Assembly: GCA_022702705.1 (NCBI GenBank)
Contig: CM040428.1
Coordinates: 54,491,198-54,555,197, forward strand
From: Papilionanthe hookeriana x Papilionanthe teres
Lineage: Eukaryota > Streptophyta > Magnoliopsida > Asparagales > Orchidaceae
Direction of reading: 5' to 3'
Length of the DNA: 64,000 nt
The notes beneath the pieces are model-generated. The model did no database searches and was not told the DNA's origin. It saw only the letters and a list, made by a program, of their open reading frames with translations. Numbering within the stretch: position 1 is the stretch's first letter; the number at the start of each line of letters is the position of its first letter. The position numbers and the translations under genes were made by a program. Shown in pieces: positions 33,601 through 44,299 of this stretch.

Positions 33601-36600
33601 AGATTGTCCTGAGTTCTGACCATGTTCTTGACATCTCTAATTCATTGAAAGTGACGTCCCTGCTCTTGATGAATTTCTGATGCTACGGACGTTCGTGCTC
33701 CTGATGAAATATGTTATTTCATTGATAAGATAAAGGGTGCCTTCAATGTTGCCCCGATCCATAACTAACGTGTCCCTAGTCACCTTCCACGAATCACTTA
33801 TAAAATTAGTTACAAGTCATAACTTTGTCAACTGACTCACAAGGATGAGTTTCTCTTCAACTTGGAACATGTCTAACTTCAATAAGCTTCCAGACTGTTT
33901 TATTCGACAACTTGATATCAACATCACCCTTTCCTACTATATTGCAGGCTTTGTTATCTCTCAAATAAACCTTCCCTAGATCACTCTGGTGCAATTTTTA
34001 AATACATTTTTATTGGGGCAAACATGAAAAGAGACACTTGAAGTCACTATCCAGGATTTAGTACATACTAGGGATTCACTTTGGATTTTTCTGATGAAGA
34101 CATTAGTAAAGTAACTACTTTCCTGTCCTCCACCACCAACTTTCCTTGGATCTCTGCAGTCCTTATTGAAATGTCTTTTCTTACCGCAACTTCAACATTC
34201 TCCTCTGTTTGACTTGGACTTTTCTTTCTTGGATTTATATCTGCCTCTATATGTGTTCATGCCCATATTCCTTCCTATGTTATCAACATTTAAAGCAGAA
34301 TCTGAAGATTCACCATTCGTTGCTTTTCTGACGTCAACATCAGACCCACGACGCCAACGAAATTCAACTTCGAAGTTCCTGAACAATTACTCACCATCGT
34401 TATCAAATCATCCCAGCAATCCGGAAATGAAGATAATATCACCAGTGCTCTGACCACATCATCAAACTTGATCCCCACATAACACAACTAACTCGTCACA
34501 GTTTTGATGTTATTGAGATGCTCTACCACTTAACCGTCTTCCACCATCTTCATGTTAAATAACTTCATCATAAAAATTTCATTGGAAGCAGAATGTAGTT
34601 AGTACATCCTGACCAGTGTCTCCATGAGATCCAACATAGTTTTCTCATTCACAATGTTGAACGAAACAGATGAAGAAATTGAAAACTTGATCAAACATAA
34701 TATCGTTCGATCTAACACTTCTCATTCCTCCATAGACATAGACTATGACTTCCTTGTGATTCTTTGTAGTTGCAATTTTTTTTTTTTTTTTGATACAGTA
34801 GAAAGCGAAGTTCGTCTCATTGAACTTCTCCACCTTGAACCTTGCTTCTTTGTCCATTGCTCGCATTCGAATTATAACCCGCTCTGATGACAGTTTGATA
34901 GGGAAATACAAGAGCAATTCCCAACTTTACCAGAGCTTAGGATCAACTAAACAACACCACGGAATAACGGGATCACACCAATGTGAGAAAATCGGAACAA
35001 ACTCTGGGAAAGAGCACAATCAAAGCAACCAGAAAAGCACACAAGAATTTACGCGAAAAAACTTGAGAATGGGAAAAAACCACGAAACCACACCACCAGA
35101 AATTCTACCATAAAATTCAAAAAATATTTACAAAGAACTCACAAAAGTTATCTCTAAACAAATAAACTTATAGGATAAGCTTCACAATATTTCCTCTCCA
35201 ATTCGCACAAAAATCACGTCGAATCATTGAAATTCATCTCTTCGACACTTTTCTCCTTCACCGGGATGCTCCTCGAAGAATACAGAATGAAGGAAAACTA
35301 AGACCTCACGAAACCTGCTCAAAATCGAGACTAAATACCGAAATCGTGAAGTCAACCGCTCCTGACGCTTAGGCACCCAGACTTTGTGCTTAAGCGCCAA
35401 GCTCTCAGGAAGCAGAAAATTGTGCCCAAGGCGCTCCGGCTCCTACACATGCGCCCCAATGTGGGTTCATAGGCGCCAAATGGCCAGCACAAATGTGTCG
35501 ACCCTAATATGCTACGCCATATGATGGGAGCATATGCGCCCATAAGCTGGCGCATATTTGTCAAGTTCTCTATTGTGCTTCGGCTCCACACCATAACATC
35601 AATTCCCATGCGGTTACACATCTTACACCTAAACTTTACTTTTTTACATTTATACCACCTAAATTTTTTATAATTTTAAATTTTAAAAAGTGAAATACAC
35701 ATTTTCATGCACACTTAAGATGGTATGTAGAAAAAAAAGAATTTTGAGTTAGATATGTAAATACATAGGAATTTAGTGGAATGTATGTAAATCTTTCATC
35801 ATCATTTCATAGGGAAGATTGAGGACCATCACATACTTCAATGAAAGATTTTCAAGAGCTTGAATGCAGCTCTAAAAACTCAATACTATTATTCTAAACT
35901 TCCCAATTTTAGAAAAATGCAAAGCAAATGAGAGCTTGTAAGAAAATAGGAACTATAATAGCTAAATTTACCTCTCCAAGGCTCCTGTGGCCTTTTCCTT
36001 CTTACCCAGACCAATAATAACACAAGACTCAGAAGCAACAGTGCGCAAACCCCGGCCACACCGACGATAATAGCAGTTTTCTTCGCCCTCTTATGCCCTA
36101 CTCCACATTTCAACAAACACAAGCAAGTCAAACCACTTCAATTCCATAAAATTAAAAAAAATACAAAATCCAAAGTTCAATCAATTACCCGAGCCCAACA
36201 ACGCCGCAAGATCCACAGTACTGTTTACGGAGAAAAAAGAGTTCCCAGAATACCTCATGAAGCAACCAGCATCTATGGCCCGCCCTTGGCTAGACGGCAA
36301 GCATCCCTTTATGTTCTTGTAAGCCACCTGCAGGCAATCCGCACAGACCGACTTGCTCACCGTCGGTGCACACTGCGCCACAGCATAGACTCCCCCTCTA
36401 ATATCATCTACGAAATACCCTGCAATATTTGGAGTGGCCGAGCTCAGATCCTGCAGCAACCCTTCCGCCGCAGCGGCGAACCCACCCGTGGAAACTGTCC
36501 CGTTGACGCACACAGGAACGTTTCCGGGGAGCGTGCCCTGCTCATAGAACGGCGCGCTCTCGTACCGCAGGTTACAGCCGTCGTAGATGACACGGCCGCC

Positions 36601-36954
36601 GGTTCCCGAACCACAGGTCCGCAATCGGGCCGCAGCCGAGGATATACAACTGAGACAATCGCCACGGGAAAGGTAGCCCCGGCAGAAAGCAAGGGCGTAC
36701 ACCGGCGAGTCGGAGCGAGCGCTCCCCGCCGTTGCGGAGAGAGCTCCCCCACCATCTGCGGCGGAGATATGGGATAACAGGTCCGAGATAGTAGCGTTGA
36801 GATTGGCAATAAAAACTGAGGGATTCGTGGCGTTGTAGTTGCTGCAGCCAAGGTTGAGCAGATTGGTTTGGGGGTCGGCGCTGATCGGAATCGATACGGC
36901 GAGAAGGAAGGAAAAGGGAATCAGAACTGTTTCGGTACTGAATCGGCCACACAT
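21630..36954 (-). CDS. Cysteine-rich receptor-like protein kinase (CRK, DUF26 type), seven exons
   Basis: Exons are 36189-36954, 35972-36097, 28283-28410, 27912-28125, 24081-24312, 23695-23845 and 21630-21941. They join without a break into 642 codons plus TGA, the usual CRK length and exon count. The signal peptide is residues 1-26. Two extracellular DUF26 domains each carry C-X8-C-X2-C (CRGYLSRGDCLSC about 91-103; CAPTVSKSVCADC about 195-207). The transmembrane helix is about 264-287. Kinase motifs are intact: GEGGFG (331-336), Lys352 in AVKKL, Glu369, HRDIKSSN with Asp449, DFG (467-469) and APE (493-495). It should be an active plasma-membrane Ser/Thr kinase of the CRK2/CRK42-like branch, a group linked to stress and redox signalling; the branch is inferred. 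The start is the ATG at 36954, which puts the hydrophobic core at the N-terminus; an in-frame ATG at 36999 would add 15 residues. Introns 2 (7.6 kb) and 4 (3.6 kb) are filled with retroelements. Intron 3 may use tandem acceptors (AAGCAGCAG) at exon 3. Confidence 0.92.
22015..22230. mobile_element. FB-1 foldback MITE in CRK intron 6
   Basis: Left arm ATGTACATATCACACAATT and right arm GGTGTTAGATATGTAAATAC … GTAAATGCCCC. Confidence 0.7.
22350..22562. mobile_element. Second FB-1 foldback MITE in CRK intron 6
   Basis: Left arm TTTACATACCACACAATTC and right arm GCATAAGAATTGTG … TATGTAGATGCCC. It lies 120 bp from the previous copy and is more diverged. Confidence 0.65.
23505..23570. repeat. Right end of a GCACCCGAAATATT-family MITE
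   Basis: TTTTGTAAATAACAATATTTCAAGCG matches, inverted, the terminal sequence seen at 57698, 62848 and 63235. Only one end is visible here. Confidence 0.4.
23886..24045. mobile_element. FB-1 foldback MITE in CRK intron 5
   Basis: The left arm (GGAAGATTTACGCTCATACC) is well preserved and the right arm (GTGTTAGATATGTAAATACAT) is shortened. It fills most of this 235-bp intron. Confidence 0.65.
24727..27700 (+). mobile_element. Decayed Ty3/gypsy chromovirus in CRK intron 4, antisense to the gene
   Basis: Plus-strand frames give, in order: the RNase H end (VMEYKPRRLNVVVDAMSRKA); the integrase zinc-finger region (LRKELNKECYDSLWAGHPEMKH … CLPRR, near 24970-25130); a catalytic-core start (MDFIFILLMSEEF) near 25211; core residues resuming at about 26255 (KYATFIVTLIDCKANKAVMLF, ELNFCTSFHPQSK, SPLDIIMGQQPLTPLSL); the KYEGPFKVNK block; and a chromodomain-like WEFEDA … KEHIQHYHEDV segment near 27150-27220. 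Frames are broken many times. About 970 bp (25290-26250) interrupts the integrase. From about 27230 a non-coding tract looks like the 3' LTR, but its end is not defined. Gag, protease and RT are missing. Confidence 0.8.
29937..30192. mobile_element. FB-1 foldback MITE with 9-bp target duplication
   Basis: Flanked by AATCCTATG on both sides (about 29927-29935 and about 30193-30201). The terminus GTATCATTTACATACAT on the left pairs with GGGAATTTTACATATG inverted from the right. This is the clearest evidence that FB-1 makes 9-bp duplications, as Mutator-like elements do. Confidence 0.8.
30486..30745. mobile_element. FB-1 foldback MITE
   Basis: Left arm TTTACATATATATATCACAC, right arm GTTAGATATGTAAATACATAG … ATGAATGTAAATTTCTC. 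Its centre is preserved (AAAAGTGAAATACA). Confidence 0.75.
31013..31035. mobile_element. FB-1 copy, left piece (split by the copia element)
   Basis: TTACATGCATACCACTCAAT is the start of the left arm; the arm continues at 35599 with TCAATTCCCATGCGG. The last five bases, TCAAT, are the target duplicated by the copia insertion. Confidence 0.8.
31036..31754 (-). repeat. 3' LTR of the copia element
   Basis: 719 bp. On the minus strand it should begin TGTTATGG but reads CATTATGG, so its terminal dinucleotide is mutated; it ends CCCTATCA. It carries an array of short palindromes near 31510-31720 (GGCGCATATGCGCC, GGCGCATATGGGCCC, GGCGCCTAAGCGCC). Confidence 0.85.
34896..35598 (-). repeat. 5' LTR of the copia element
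   Basis: 703 bp, beginning TGTTATGGTGTGG and ending CCCTATCA on the minus strand. It aligns along its whole length with the 3' LTR but with many substitutions, so the insertion is not recent. The palindrome array (about 35360-35570) is present but degraded. Confidence 0.85.
35599..35802. mobile_element. FB-1 copy, right piece (split by the copia element)
   Basis: Continues the left arm (TTACACATCTTACACCTAAAC), then the centre (AAAAGTGAAATACAC) and the right arm (GTTAGATATGTAAATACATAG … TATGTAAATC). Joined to 31013-31035 it makes a normal FB-1 copy. Confidence 0.8.
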
Positions 36955-37117
36955 TATTCTATCGTTACCGGCCGCTGCTCGCCGGCGGAGTTGACGCAAC
37001 CTAGCGGCGAGAAGGAAGCCGTAGAGAGAGAGAGTAAGAGAATCGTCACATGCTGCAACTGAGAGAAGATGGCCTTAGCGCCAAAAACCAGTACATTTTT
37101 TTTTTTTGGTAGCAGCC

Positions 37118-37200
37118 AATTTCGTATGTTTTACATACCTCACCCTCGACTTTTCATATTTACACAAATATTATTTAAAATTTAAATATTATATTAATTA
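37118..37200. mobile_element. FB-1 left-arm fragment
   Basis: TTTTACATACCTCACCCTCGA resembles the start of the family's left arm. The rest was replaced by the MITE that begins at 37228. It lies about 165 bp upstream of the CRK ATG, so it is close to the promoter. Confidence 0.4.
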
Positions 37201-37227
37201 TTTAACACAATCAAATGATAAGCCTGT

Positions 37228-37604
37228 AATTTTTACATCATGACTTTGCACGTAGAGCTACATGCGGAGGCCTGTAAAATCGCGCCACATGACATGCGTG
37301 ACAAAAAAAATAACATTCAGCCAGAATAACACAGGAAATATTTCATCCGTGTTATTCATGTGTTATTCATGTGTTATTTAGATATTATTGTATGTTATTC
37401 AGATGTTACTCTGCTTATAAAATATTCTCGGTGTTATAATAATACAATAACACATAAATAATACCTGGATAGCACACAATAACACATGAATAACACGGGG
37501 GATATTCCCTGTGTTATTTTGGTTTTTTTTTTCCAACACTCTCCACGTAGTGCGATGTTACTGGACTCCACACATAGCTCTACGTGCGAAAATGTAAAAA
37601 ATTT
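37228..37604. mobile_element. Second copy of the Mutator-like GTGTTATTC MITE
   Basis: The inverted ends read AATTTTTACATCATGACTTTGC and AAATTTTTTACATTTTCGC, and both continue into GCACGTAGAGCTA(C/T)(A/G)TG. The centre has the same facing arrays of GTGTTATTCAT and ATGAATAACAC as the element at 5124-5536. Overall it is clearly related but diverged. I found no clean target duplication. It lies upstream of the CRK gene. Confidence 0.65.
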
Positions 37605-38029
37605 TAGTATAACTGAAAATTTTACAAATTAAACCAAAAACATCGACAGAATTATTCTTCATTAAAGTTGAAAAATATTAAAATTATAAAATTACAATGT
37701 ATAACAAAGACTTTTGTAGCCGTAACTTTGTATGATTATTTTGTTTTAATAACGCCGTCTTAATTATTTATATTTTAAGAGGCATATGAATAATTATATT
37801 ACATAGCCTGACAATATCAGCTTGATGAAATTACTTAAGGCTAAAAGATATTTTAATATAGCAAGCCCAATTTGGCTTGACTAATATAATTGGACGTAAT
37901 TTTATAAGGTTGATTCACATGTATTTAACTAAGTAAATTTTTTTTTATACATGCCTTCTTATCTATACACGAAAGGTGTTCAATTTTTAAAATTTAAAAT
38001 GACAGTTTTTTTTATGTGATTTGTGGGGT

Positions 38030-39102
38030 GTGGTAGAAAATTTGCGGCTGTAGAGTATTGAATTATTGTCTTATCATTGCACGAGAATTTAGCACATTTA
38101 AATAAAAAAATAACCAGTAATAATGTCAGAAGCTTTTACGTGGAAAACTCGTGAAAGGGCAAAAAGCACGGGGAGTCTGGGCCAATTGTAAAAATCCAGT
38201 ATATGTTGATGATTACAGAGATCATTTGTCCCACAGACGGGAAATGATTACTAGGTTGTCTAAGTTACAACGTCGATTGACAGGGTCATGTTGGTGGTGT
38301 TCGACGGTGATTGGTGGTGGTCGATTGTGGTCAGTGATGGTCGTCGACGGTGGGTAGTGGCGGACGACAATAGTAGTGCCCGGCAGCGGTTAGTGGTTGT
38401 CGACTTCAGTTGATAGTGGTGGACAACAATTGACAGGTGTCGACGACCGCCGACGGTGGTCGATGGCAGTTGACGGTCGTCCACGAAGGTTGGCGGTGGT
38501 CGACGACGGCTGACGGCGATCAACGATGATAGGGATGGTGTTGGACTTCAACTCATTCTCAAAGCTTCAAGTTATTCTCAATCCTCGAGCTACCCTCATG
38601 AGAGGGATGATGCTCTATTTATAGTGTTATGGGTGCAATTAATGCAGAAATATGAACTGCTTTGATCAGATGGTATAGAGAGCTCCATTCGATTATATGA
38701 CATTTGATGAACATTTGGGTGCCTTGATGATGTCAGAATTGAGCAATCTTGGGCTCACTGGATGCGTCTTGTCGAGACGCTCAATTCGACTATGAACTTG
38801 TCGGATTCAACATCTATTTGACCCTCTAAATGTGTTTGAAAGACTTTCAAGCCTGGTTTGATGGCTTGATTATGGCTCGAGTTGATTCGGATCAGACTAA
38901 TTTTGATATCATTGGGTCCGTCTCATCGAGCCTGTTAGTTTGACTATATGTTTGCTGAAATTTGAGCTCTGGATGACTCTTAGTTAAAGTTTAAATATTT
39001 CTTGCTCAAAAAATTGCCTTGGACTTCATCTCATGCCTCAAGATTCATATTGGATGATGAAAATTTTTTAGTAGTGTATTACTTGCCTCCTATTTTTGGC
39101 AA
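38030..39102. mobile_element. LTR-G copy (longest), likely solo LTR, inside an FB-1 copy
   Basis: Starts TGTGGTAGAAAATTTGCGG and can be followed to …CTATTTTTGGCAAC. Between 38265 and 38530 it holds a minisatellite of GGTGGTCGACGG-type units, open in several frames by chance. After it come a TATA-like CTCTATTTATAGTG and TGATCAGA, AATTTTGATATCATTGG and TCAGAATTGAG landmarks shared with the other LTR-G copies. FB-1-like sequence flanks both sides (37910-38025 left half, 39165-39245 right half). No 5-bp duplication is recognisable. Confidence 0.6.
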
Positions 39103-39249
39103 CTTCAATTTCATCGTCCGAAAATATTCAGATTTAGAGTTTTTCATTTTTGTTAGACATATGTATCCATGTGGAAAATTTGGAAGATATAAATGTAAAA
39201 ATGTGAAGTTAAGTACACTGGAATTGGGAGGTATTTATGTAATAAATGG

Positions 39250-40980
39250 ATTTGAATATTATCCACTCATTTATAAATGTTTTAATGAAAAAAAAATCAT
39301 ATATGTTGTTTAACAAACAATTTAAAGTGCATAATAGATTATCCATGCAAGGTCAAATGTGTTAAAAAATTCAAAAAGAGTTTCATTAGATACACAATGA
39401 ATAACCTAAAAACATAAAATAGTAGGGGTGAGTTTGTAATTAACAAATTCAATTTGCAAAACTTGCTAAGTAGAGATGTATCATGCATATAAGCATATAT
39501 TATATAGATTTGTATTATATTATAACTTTTTAATAAATATTATCTTATGTTCCAATTAGATAACATATCATTATAACTTATGACTTGTATGTGTTATTTA
39601 TTCTTAAATAATCAATATAGACTTTTTAAGAATTTTATGCAACAAGTGTTAGGATAAAGATAACTATCACATCACATCACATCACATCAATTAGATTGTA
39701 TAATATAATATAAATAATAAAGCATATTCTATAATATTTTATAATTATAAAGGCACACAAATAAATATAGAAGAATACATTCATGTTAAGAAGATATGTG
39801 TTTATCTCTCTAGTAATAATGAATCACAAAAAATTTCAAAGCATTAGCTTTGATTCTAACTATATCCCAAGAATATTGCTCCTCATGATATGCATTAAAC
39901 ACATAAAGGATTAATAATTAAAATAATTAATTTACACATATTTGTATAGTTGACTAATGTGAGGATGTTATTATTTGTTTATTAATTGATAACTTATTCT
40001 TATACTATAGAATTCTAAAATAAATAGTTATAATCTATTAGAGCCCTTAATGATTATTCTCTAATAAGCAGATATTTACTTGACTAAGTATGATTTGAGG
40101 GTTAGTGTAATGTTATGACAAATTATTAGCATGAAGATGATAAGATTAGCAAACGATGTCCAATCATTTAATCACATTTTGTAAACCATGAAAATAAACC
40201 TAGGATTAAGAATTTCTACTTAAAAAAAGGAAAAGTTAGAATTTAACTTAATTAATTGAGACTATAATATTATGAAAAGAAGAAGGGAATAAAGGAAAAA
40301 AAATTTCTCTTCCTCTCACTTAGCATCCTTCAAATGACCTTGCAAAGGCTATAAAATTGATAGTTAAGAGACTAGAAGTTTTCCCTTATATTTATTCCCG
40401 TGTAACATTCTTATAGTATGATGATGAACAAGCCCATGTTTTGGCATGATCAATACATATGTGATTAGCTAAAATTGGTCTCTCTAGCTTCCCTCACATA
40501 GTGACTCTCTCATGTTCTCCCTTTTTTTTTGTTGGCTAGCCCACATGTCAATTCTCTTATGAGATGCATAAGACTCTCGATCAAAATCAAAATTTAAAGA
40601 TATACCCAAGGCGCTTAGAAATTCAAGGAGAGGGGTATTATGTTGTCCTACCTTAAAAGATATTTAAACACCTAAGCCTAGAGCATGAATTTTATTTTAA
40701 CAACAACACTAGGGTTCAAACATAAGTTCAAGCATTATATAAGTCATTCAAGTGCAAGAATTCTTTGACACGCAATCATCAAAAAGTTTACTTAATGTGA
40801 AGTCTTGCTTTGCTTCAATTTCACCTATCAAACATCACATCAAAAATATGTTATAAACATATAATGAGAGCCACTTACCTACAAAAATAAAGTGAGGTGT
40901 GCACAAAGTAAAAGTTTGTTTTTCACAATCAACCCAATATATAAAAAGTGAGGTTCTATCTAACACTGTTTTCTCAGGTT
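39250..40980. other. AT-rich intergenic region
   Basis: No gene, RNA or element boundary that I can support. A short (ATCAC)n array is present at about 39667-39690. Confidence 0.5.
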
Positions 40981-41600
40981 ATTTTAGAGCATTCGGATTC
41001 GTCAGCTTGTCAATTTATATGTCGTCGTATAGTTCTCTTATTCGAATAAACCTCCCTCATGAATCATATCAATGATTCGAAGAGGAGACAAATCAAAAAG
41101 AATGATGCACGAAAACAAATAGACAATCAATTAAAATGAAACAAGTGGAACTCTTATTTATTGGTAATCCTCGTGTGATGGATCGAGAATATATGCCCGA
41201 ACAGAATCAAATTGAATTGAAACACAATATTCACGAAGATAATCTCTATATAAGCTACTCGTAACCAAGGACCGACAATCCAAATTTGTGAAACAGGTAA
41301 CAGTGGCTTGGTCATGCCACTATTCGATGTGTTACAGATCAGGGTCTAGCATGGCTAAGCCCAAGGCCCATTCTTATTACATTGGGCACTCTGTCTGGCG
41401 GCGTGGCTACGCCGCCCGAAGGACCTAGGCGTCTCTTTAAATTTGGGTGTGGTCACGCCCATGTTGCGGCGTAGTTACATCGTAGACTCTGTTTAGTCAG
41501 CATGGTCGTGCCGACCGTAGCTCATTTTGGGTTATTTAGGAGGTCTTAGCGTGGCCACGCCCAGTTTAGGTCATTTAGTGTCTTAATAAATAATTTTTTT
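40980..41600 (-). repeat. LTR-like block with GGCGTGGCCACGCC-type palindromes
   Basis: A GC-rich island (41290-41570) in AT-rich DNA holds at least six near-palindromic words: GGCGTGGCTACGCCGCC, GGGTGTGGTCACGCCC, GCGGCGTAGTTACATCG, GCATGGTCGTGCC, GCGTGGCCACGCCC and GGTCATGCC. Upstream on the minus strand lies a TATA-like GCTTATATAGAG (about 41255). The arrangement resembles the U3 regions of the 31-35.6 kb LTRs. Termini were not identified. Confidence 0.45.
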
Positions 41601-43075
41601 TATAGCATAATACCATCATTTGCCATAATGAATGAGCACAATAATTTTAATTTGTGCTTCAAGCAAAAGCTAATTTGTCAATTTTAATTGTTGCTCTTAG
41701 TTTTAGAAGAACTTATTTAAAATATTTACAAGAATTATACTTTTATAGTTAATATTACTTATAGATGGCATAAAATGACAAACAAACTACATATTCAAAC
41801 TCTCCATAATAGTCATATTTTTTTATTATTTGATTTAGTCAATAATATTGTTTTTCTTTTCTTTGACCCTATTTCTCTAGGGTTATAAAAAGAAAGTACA
41901 AGAGAAGACTAGCAGTTGCCACCTAAACCTAAAATATAACTCACGCAAAAGAAAATCCATATGAACACACCACTACAAAAGATAAAAGTGATACATTAAG
42001 TCAATACTAAGAAAGACCAAATATCATGATGAACTGAATCATTCCATCTAAATAAATAAATGTTAAGGCCTGAAAGGTGGGGGAGAAAATATTAGAAAGA
42101 TATATCTTGTAAAGTAGAAATGCAAGCATTCTTCAATCTTAAGTCGGAGGGAGAGGACTCGTTGCCTAAATATATATGACCACAATAGAGAAATATATGA
42201 AATATAAAGGTGGGACACGGATATCATACTAATCCAAGAGACAATCAATAGGCATCCAACCATGGAAATCACTACTAAAACAGTTGCTTCAATGAACCTT
42301 CTCACAATTAGCAAAGTTAACACGACTAGATAAGCCAACACGGAAAACAAAAGGAGCTCTATATAATGAAAACTAAAAAGGGGTCACAAATATCACTCCA
42401 AAATAGAAAGTAATGGCAGATTGTATAAACAGTTACGTACTCGATACAGATAACAACAGAAATCATCTTAATCAAATAGAATAAAGACTAAGCATTGAAA
42501 CCAACACCATCATGTAGTTGAAGACAAAATACTCATTGCTAGCTATGTTTGTTTCAATATTCATATCCCCAATACATAATAATTTAATTAAAACTATACT
42601 ACTTCAAGTTGTTATTTGAATTACTTATCTCAATCCTCTAATTAATTTTGTAATGTTCATTCAAATAAATTTTGTCTTCTCTTAAAGTAAACTAGCCTAC
42701 ATAATGCATGAAATTATGCCTTATCCAACAAGTTTGGGCAGGTGAGGGTTGACTTTCCACACTTGTCTCAAATATTATGTATTCATATAATTAACTATTA
42801 TAGTTTAATTTGTACATTCATATCATCTTACCTATAAAATGAAAAGTTGTAGTTCACTTTTAAAAATTAAATGATGATTTTTTACAATGATTTGAAAACT
42901 GCACCGGACAACAAACTCGACGAAGTAAATGTTCAAAATTCAGTGGTTCAACTGAGTTTGAACTGACGATGTAATAAATATAAATATTAATTACATGTGA
43001 TTAAAATGATAAAGTAATATGTAATATAAGGGCAGATATAAAAAAGAACAAACTAGTAACATGAGCCTATGCGAA
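41601..43075. other. AT-rich intergenic region
   Basis: No supported gene. A degraded FB-1-like arm is visible near 42750-42850 (ATTCATATCATCTTACC, AAAAGTTGTAGTTCACTTTT). Confidence 0.45.
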
Positions 43076-43079
43076 AGCA

Positions 43080-43870
43080 TTGCTCGTACGCCATAATTGG
43101 TCGGCGGTGCTACAAAGCTTTACGATGGTTGAAAGTCAGTGGTGGTCCACAGTGGTCGACGGTAGTTGACGGAGATTTGTGGTGATCAACGATGGTCTTC
43201 GGAGTCGACGGATGTCAGTGGTGGTCGACGATGGTCAATAGTGGTCAACGACGATCGACGGAGTTCATTTGTGGTCAATGGCGGTCGACGATGGTGGTGT
43301 TAGACTTCAGCTTTTTTTCAAAGCTTCAAGCTCTTCATCATATCTCAAAACTCTTCTCCCTCTCATGAGAGGGGTGTGGCTCTATTTATAGTGTTTTGGA
43401 TGCAATTAATGCAGAAATGTGAACCACTTTAATCGGAAGGTCCAAAGAACTTCCTTTGATCAGACGACGTTTGATAGACATTTGAGTATCTTAACGATGT
43501 CAAAATTCAGCATTTTTGGGCATGTCAGATCGTCTTATCGAGAGCTCAATTCAACAATAGGTTTGCTAGATTTGTGATTCGTTTGACATTTTAAATATGT
43601 CCGAAAAATTATCAAGAATGGTTTAATGACTTGACATGAGTTTGATTTGACTCGGATTGGACTAATTTTGATATCTTTGGCTCTGTCTCATTGAGCCGGT
43701 CAGTTTGATGGTCAGTTTGATTATAAATTTGCTGAAAACAGAATTTTAGATGACTTTTTATTAAAATTTAAACATTTCTATTATCTTTAGATCCATATAA
43801 CTCCTCAAGGTTTGTACTGCATGTTTGGAATTTATTGATGATTAATCAAATCTACAAAATATCATATCTA
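43080..43870. mobile_element. LTR-G copy, 5' truncated
   Basis: Opens within the minisatellite (TGGTCGACGG, TGGTGATCAACG units, 43110-43300), then CTCTATTTATAGTG, TTTGATCAGACGACG and TTTTGATATCTTTGG, and fades into AT-rich DNA. The LTR start is missing. Confidence 0.55.
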
Positions 43871-44093
43871 TTTTAAGATGTCAATATATTATATAAGTAA
43901 TTAATATTTAATTATTTTATAAAATAAATATAAATATTTTAAATTTCTTCTGATTCTTTTTTTATCAGAAAATTTTAATTATTATCATTTTTTCATTTTA
44001 AACTCGGCCTCTGTCTTCTTCGCTGATTTTTATATTAAATTTTGAAAACAAATGATGTAACCTTTTAATTTAAAATTATTATTATTTGGCATT

Positions 44094-44297
44094 TACAAAC
44101 ATACCACCCAATTCTTATGCATTTACATATTATTACCAAAAATTTAGCTTTTTTACATTTAGACTACCAAACTCTTTCTTATTACTTCAAAAATACCGCT
44201 ATTTGAACTTTTAAAAAATGAAATACAATAAGTTTAAGTGTTAGATATGTAAATACATAAAAATTAAGTTATATTTGTGTAAATCTTCCTATTATTA
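44094..44297. mobile_element. FB-1 foldback MITE
   Basis: Left terminus GGCATTTACAAACATACC, right terminus GTGTAAATCTTCC. Flanks TATTATTAT and TATTATTAA are a possible 9-bp duplication, but the DNA there is of low complexity. Confidence 0.7.
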
Positions 44298-44299
44298 AT

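Larger units (their letters stand above)
31036..35598 (-). mobile_element. Ty1/copia retrotransposon, structurally bounded but coding-dead
   Basis: It is 4563 bp, flanked by the 5-bp duplication TCAAT (31031-31035, 35599-35603), with TG…CA-type ends and two LTRs. It is oriented as the CRK gene. From the 5' LTR inward: a primer-binding region (TGTCATCAGAGC, a decayed initiator-Met type) at about 34880-34895; gag ATG at 34857; a gag core near 34300-34480 (KFDDVVRALVILSSFPD); and a CCHC zinc knuckle near 34180 with an in-frame stop replacing a residue after the first Cys. Most of protease and integrase is missing: only about 0.75 kb separates gag from RT. RT runs through HNKWINRLKEE, FLHGDLEDEVYMVQPQGY, RSLYGLKEA and a CVDDMLIA box, followed by RNase H (RRSTT, SDSMSAIHLAKN). 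The polypurine tract AAGTGGAAGA adjoins the 3' LTR. Several stops and frameshifts make it non-autonomous. Confidence 0.92.
28411..35971 (-). other. CRK intron 2 (7.6 kb)
   Basis: It runs from the donor GAGAG|GTAAAT at 35972/35971 to the acceptor AAAGCAG at 28411. It contains FB-1 copies (29937, 30486 and a split one at 31013/35599) and a copia element of 4.56 kb. The stretch 28430-29935 is AT-rich with no feature I can name. Confidence 0.8.

Noticed and set aside
36286..36952. Long frames antisense to or shifted from CRK exon 1
   Set aside because: Shadows of a GC-rich coding exon; the minus frame with two DUF26 domains explains the region.
38260..38523. Protein-coding frame with repeated RRRPPP/DDRQLPS-like residues
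   Set aside because: It is the translation of the GTCGACGG minisatellite; it has no start context and no counterpart in other LTR-G copies.
42063..42350. 95-codon hydrophobic minus-strand frame
   Set aside because: Hydrophobicity follows from AT-rich codons; no signal, splice or homology support.
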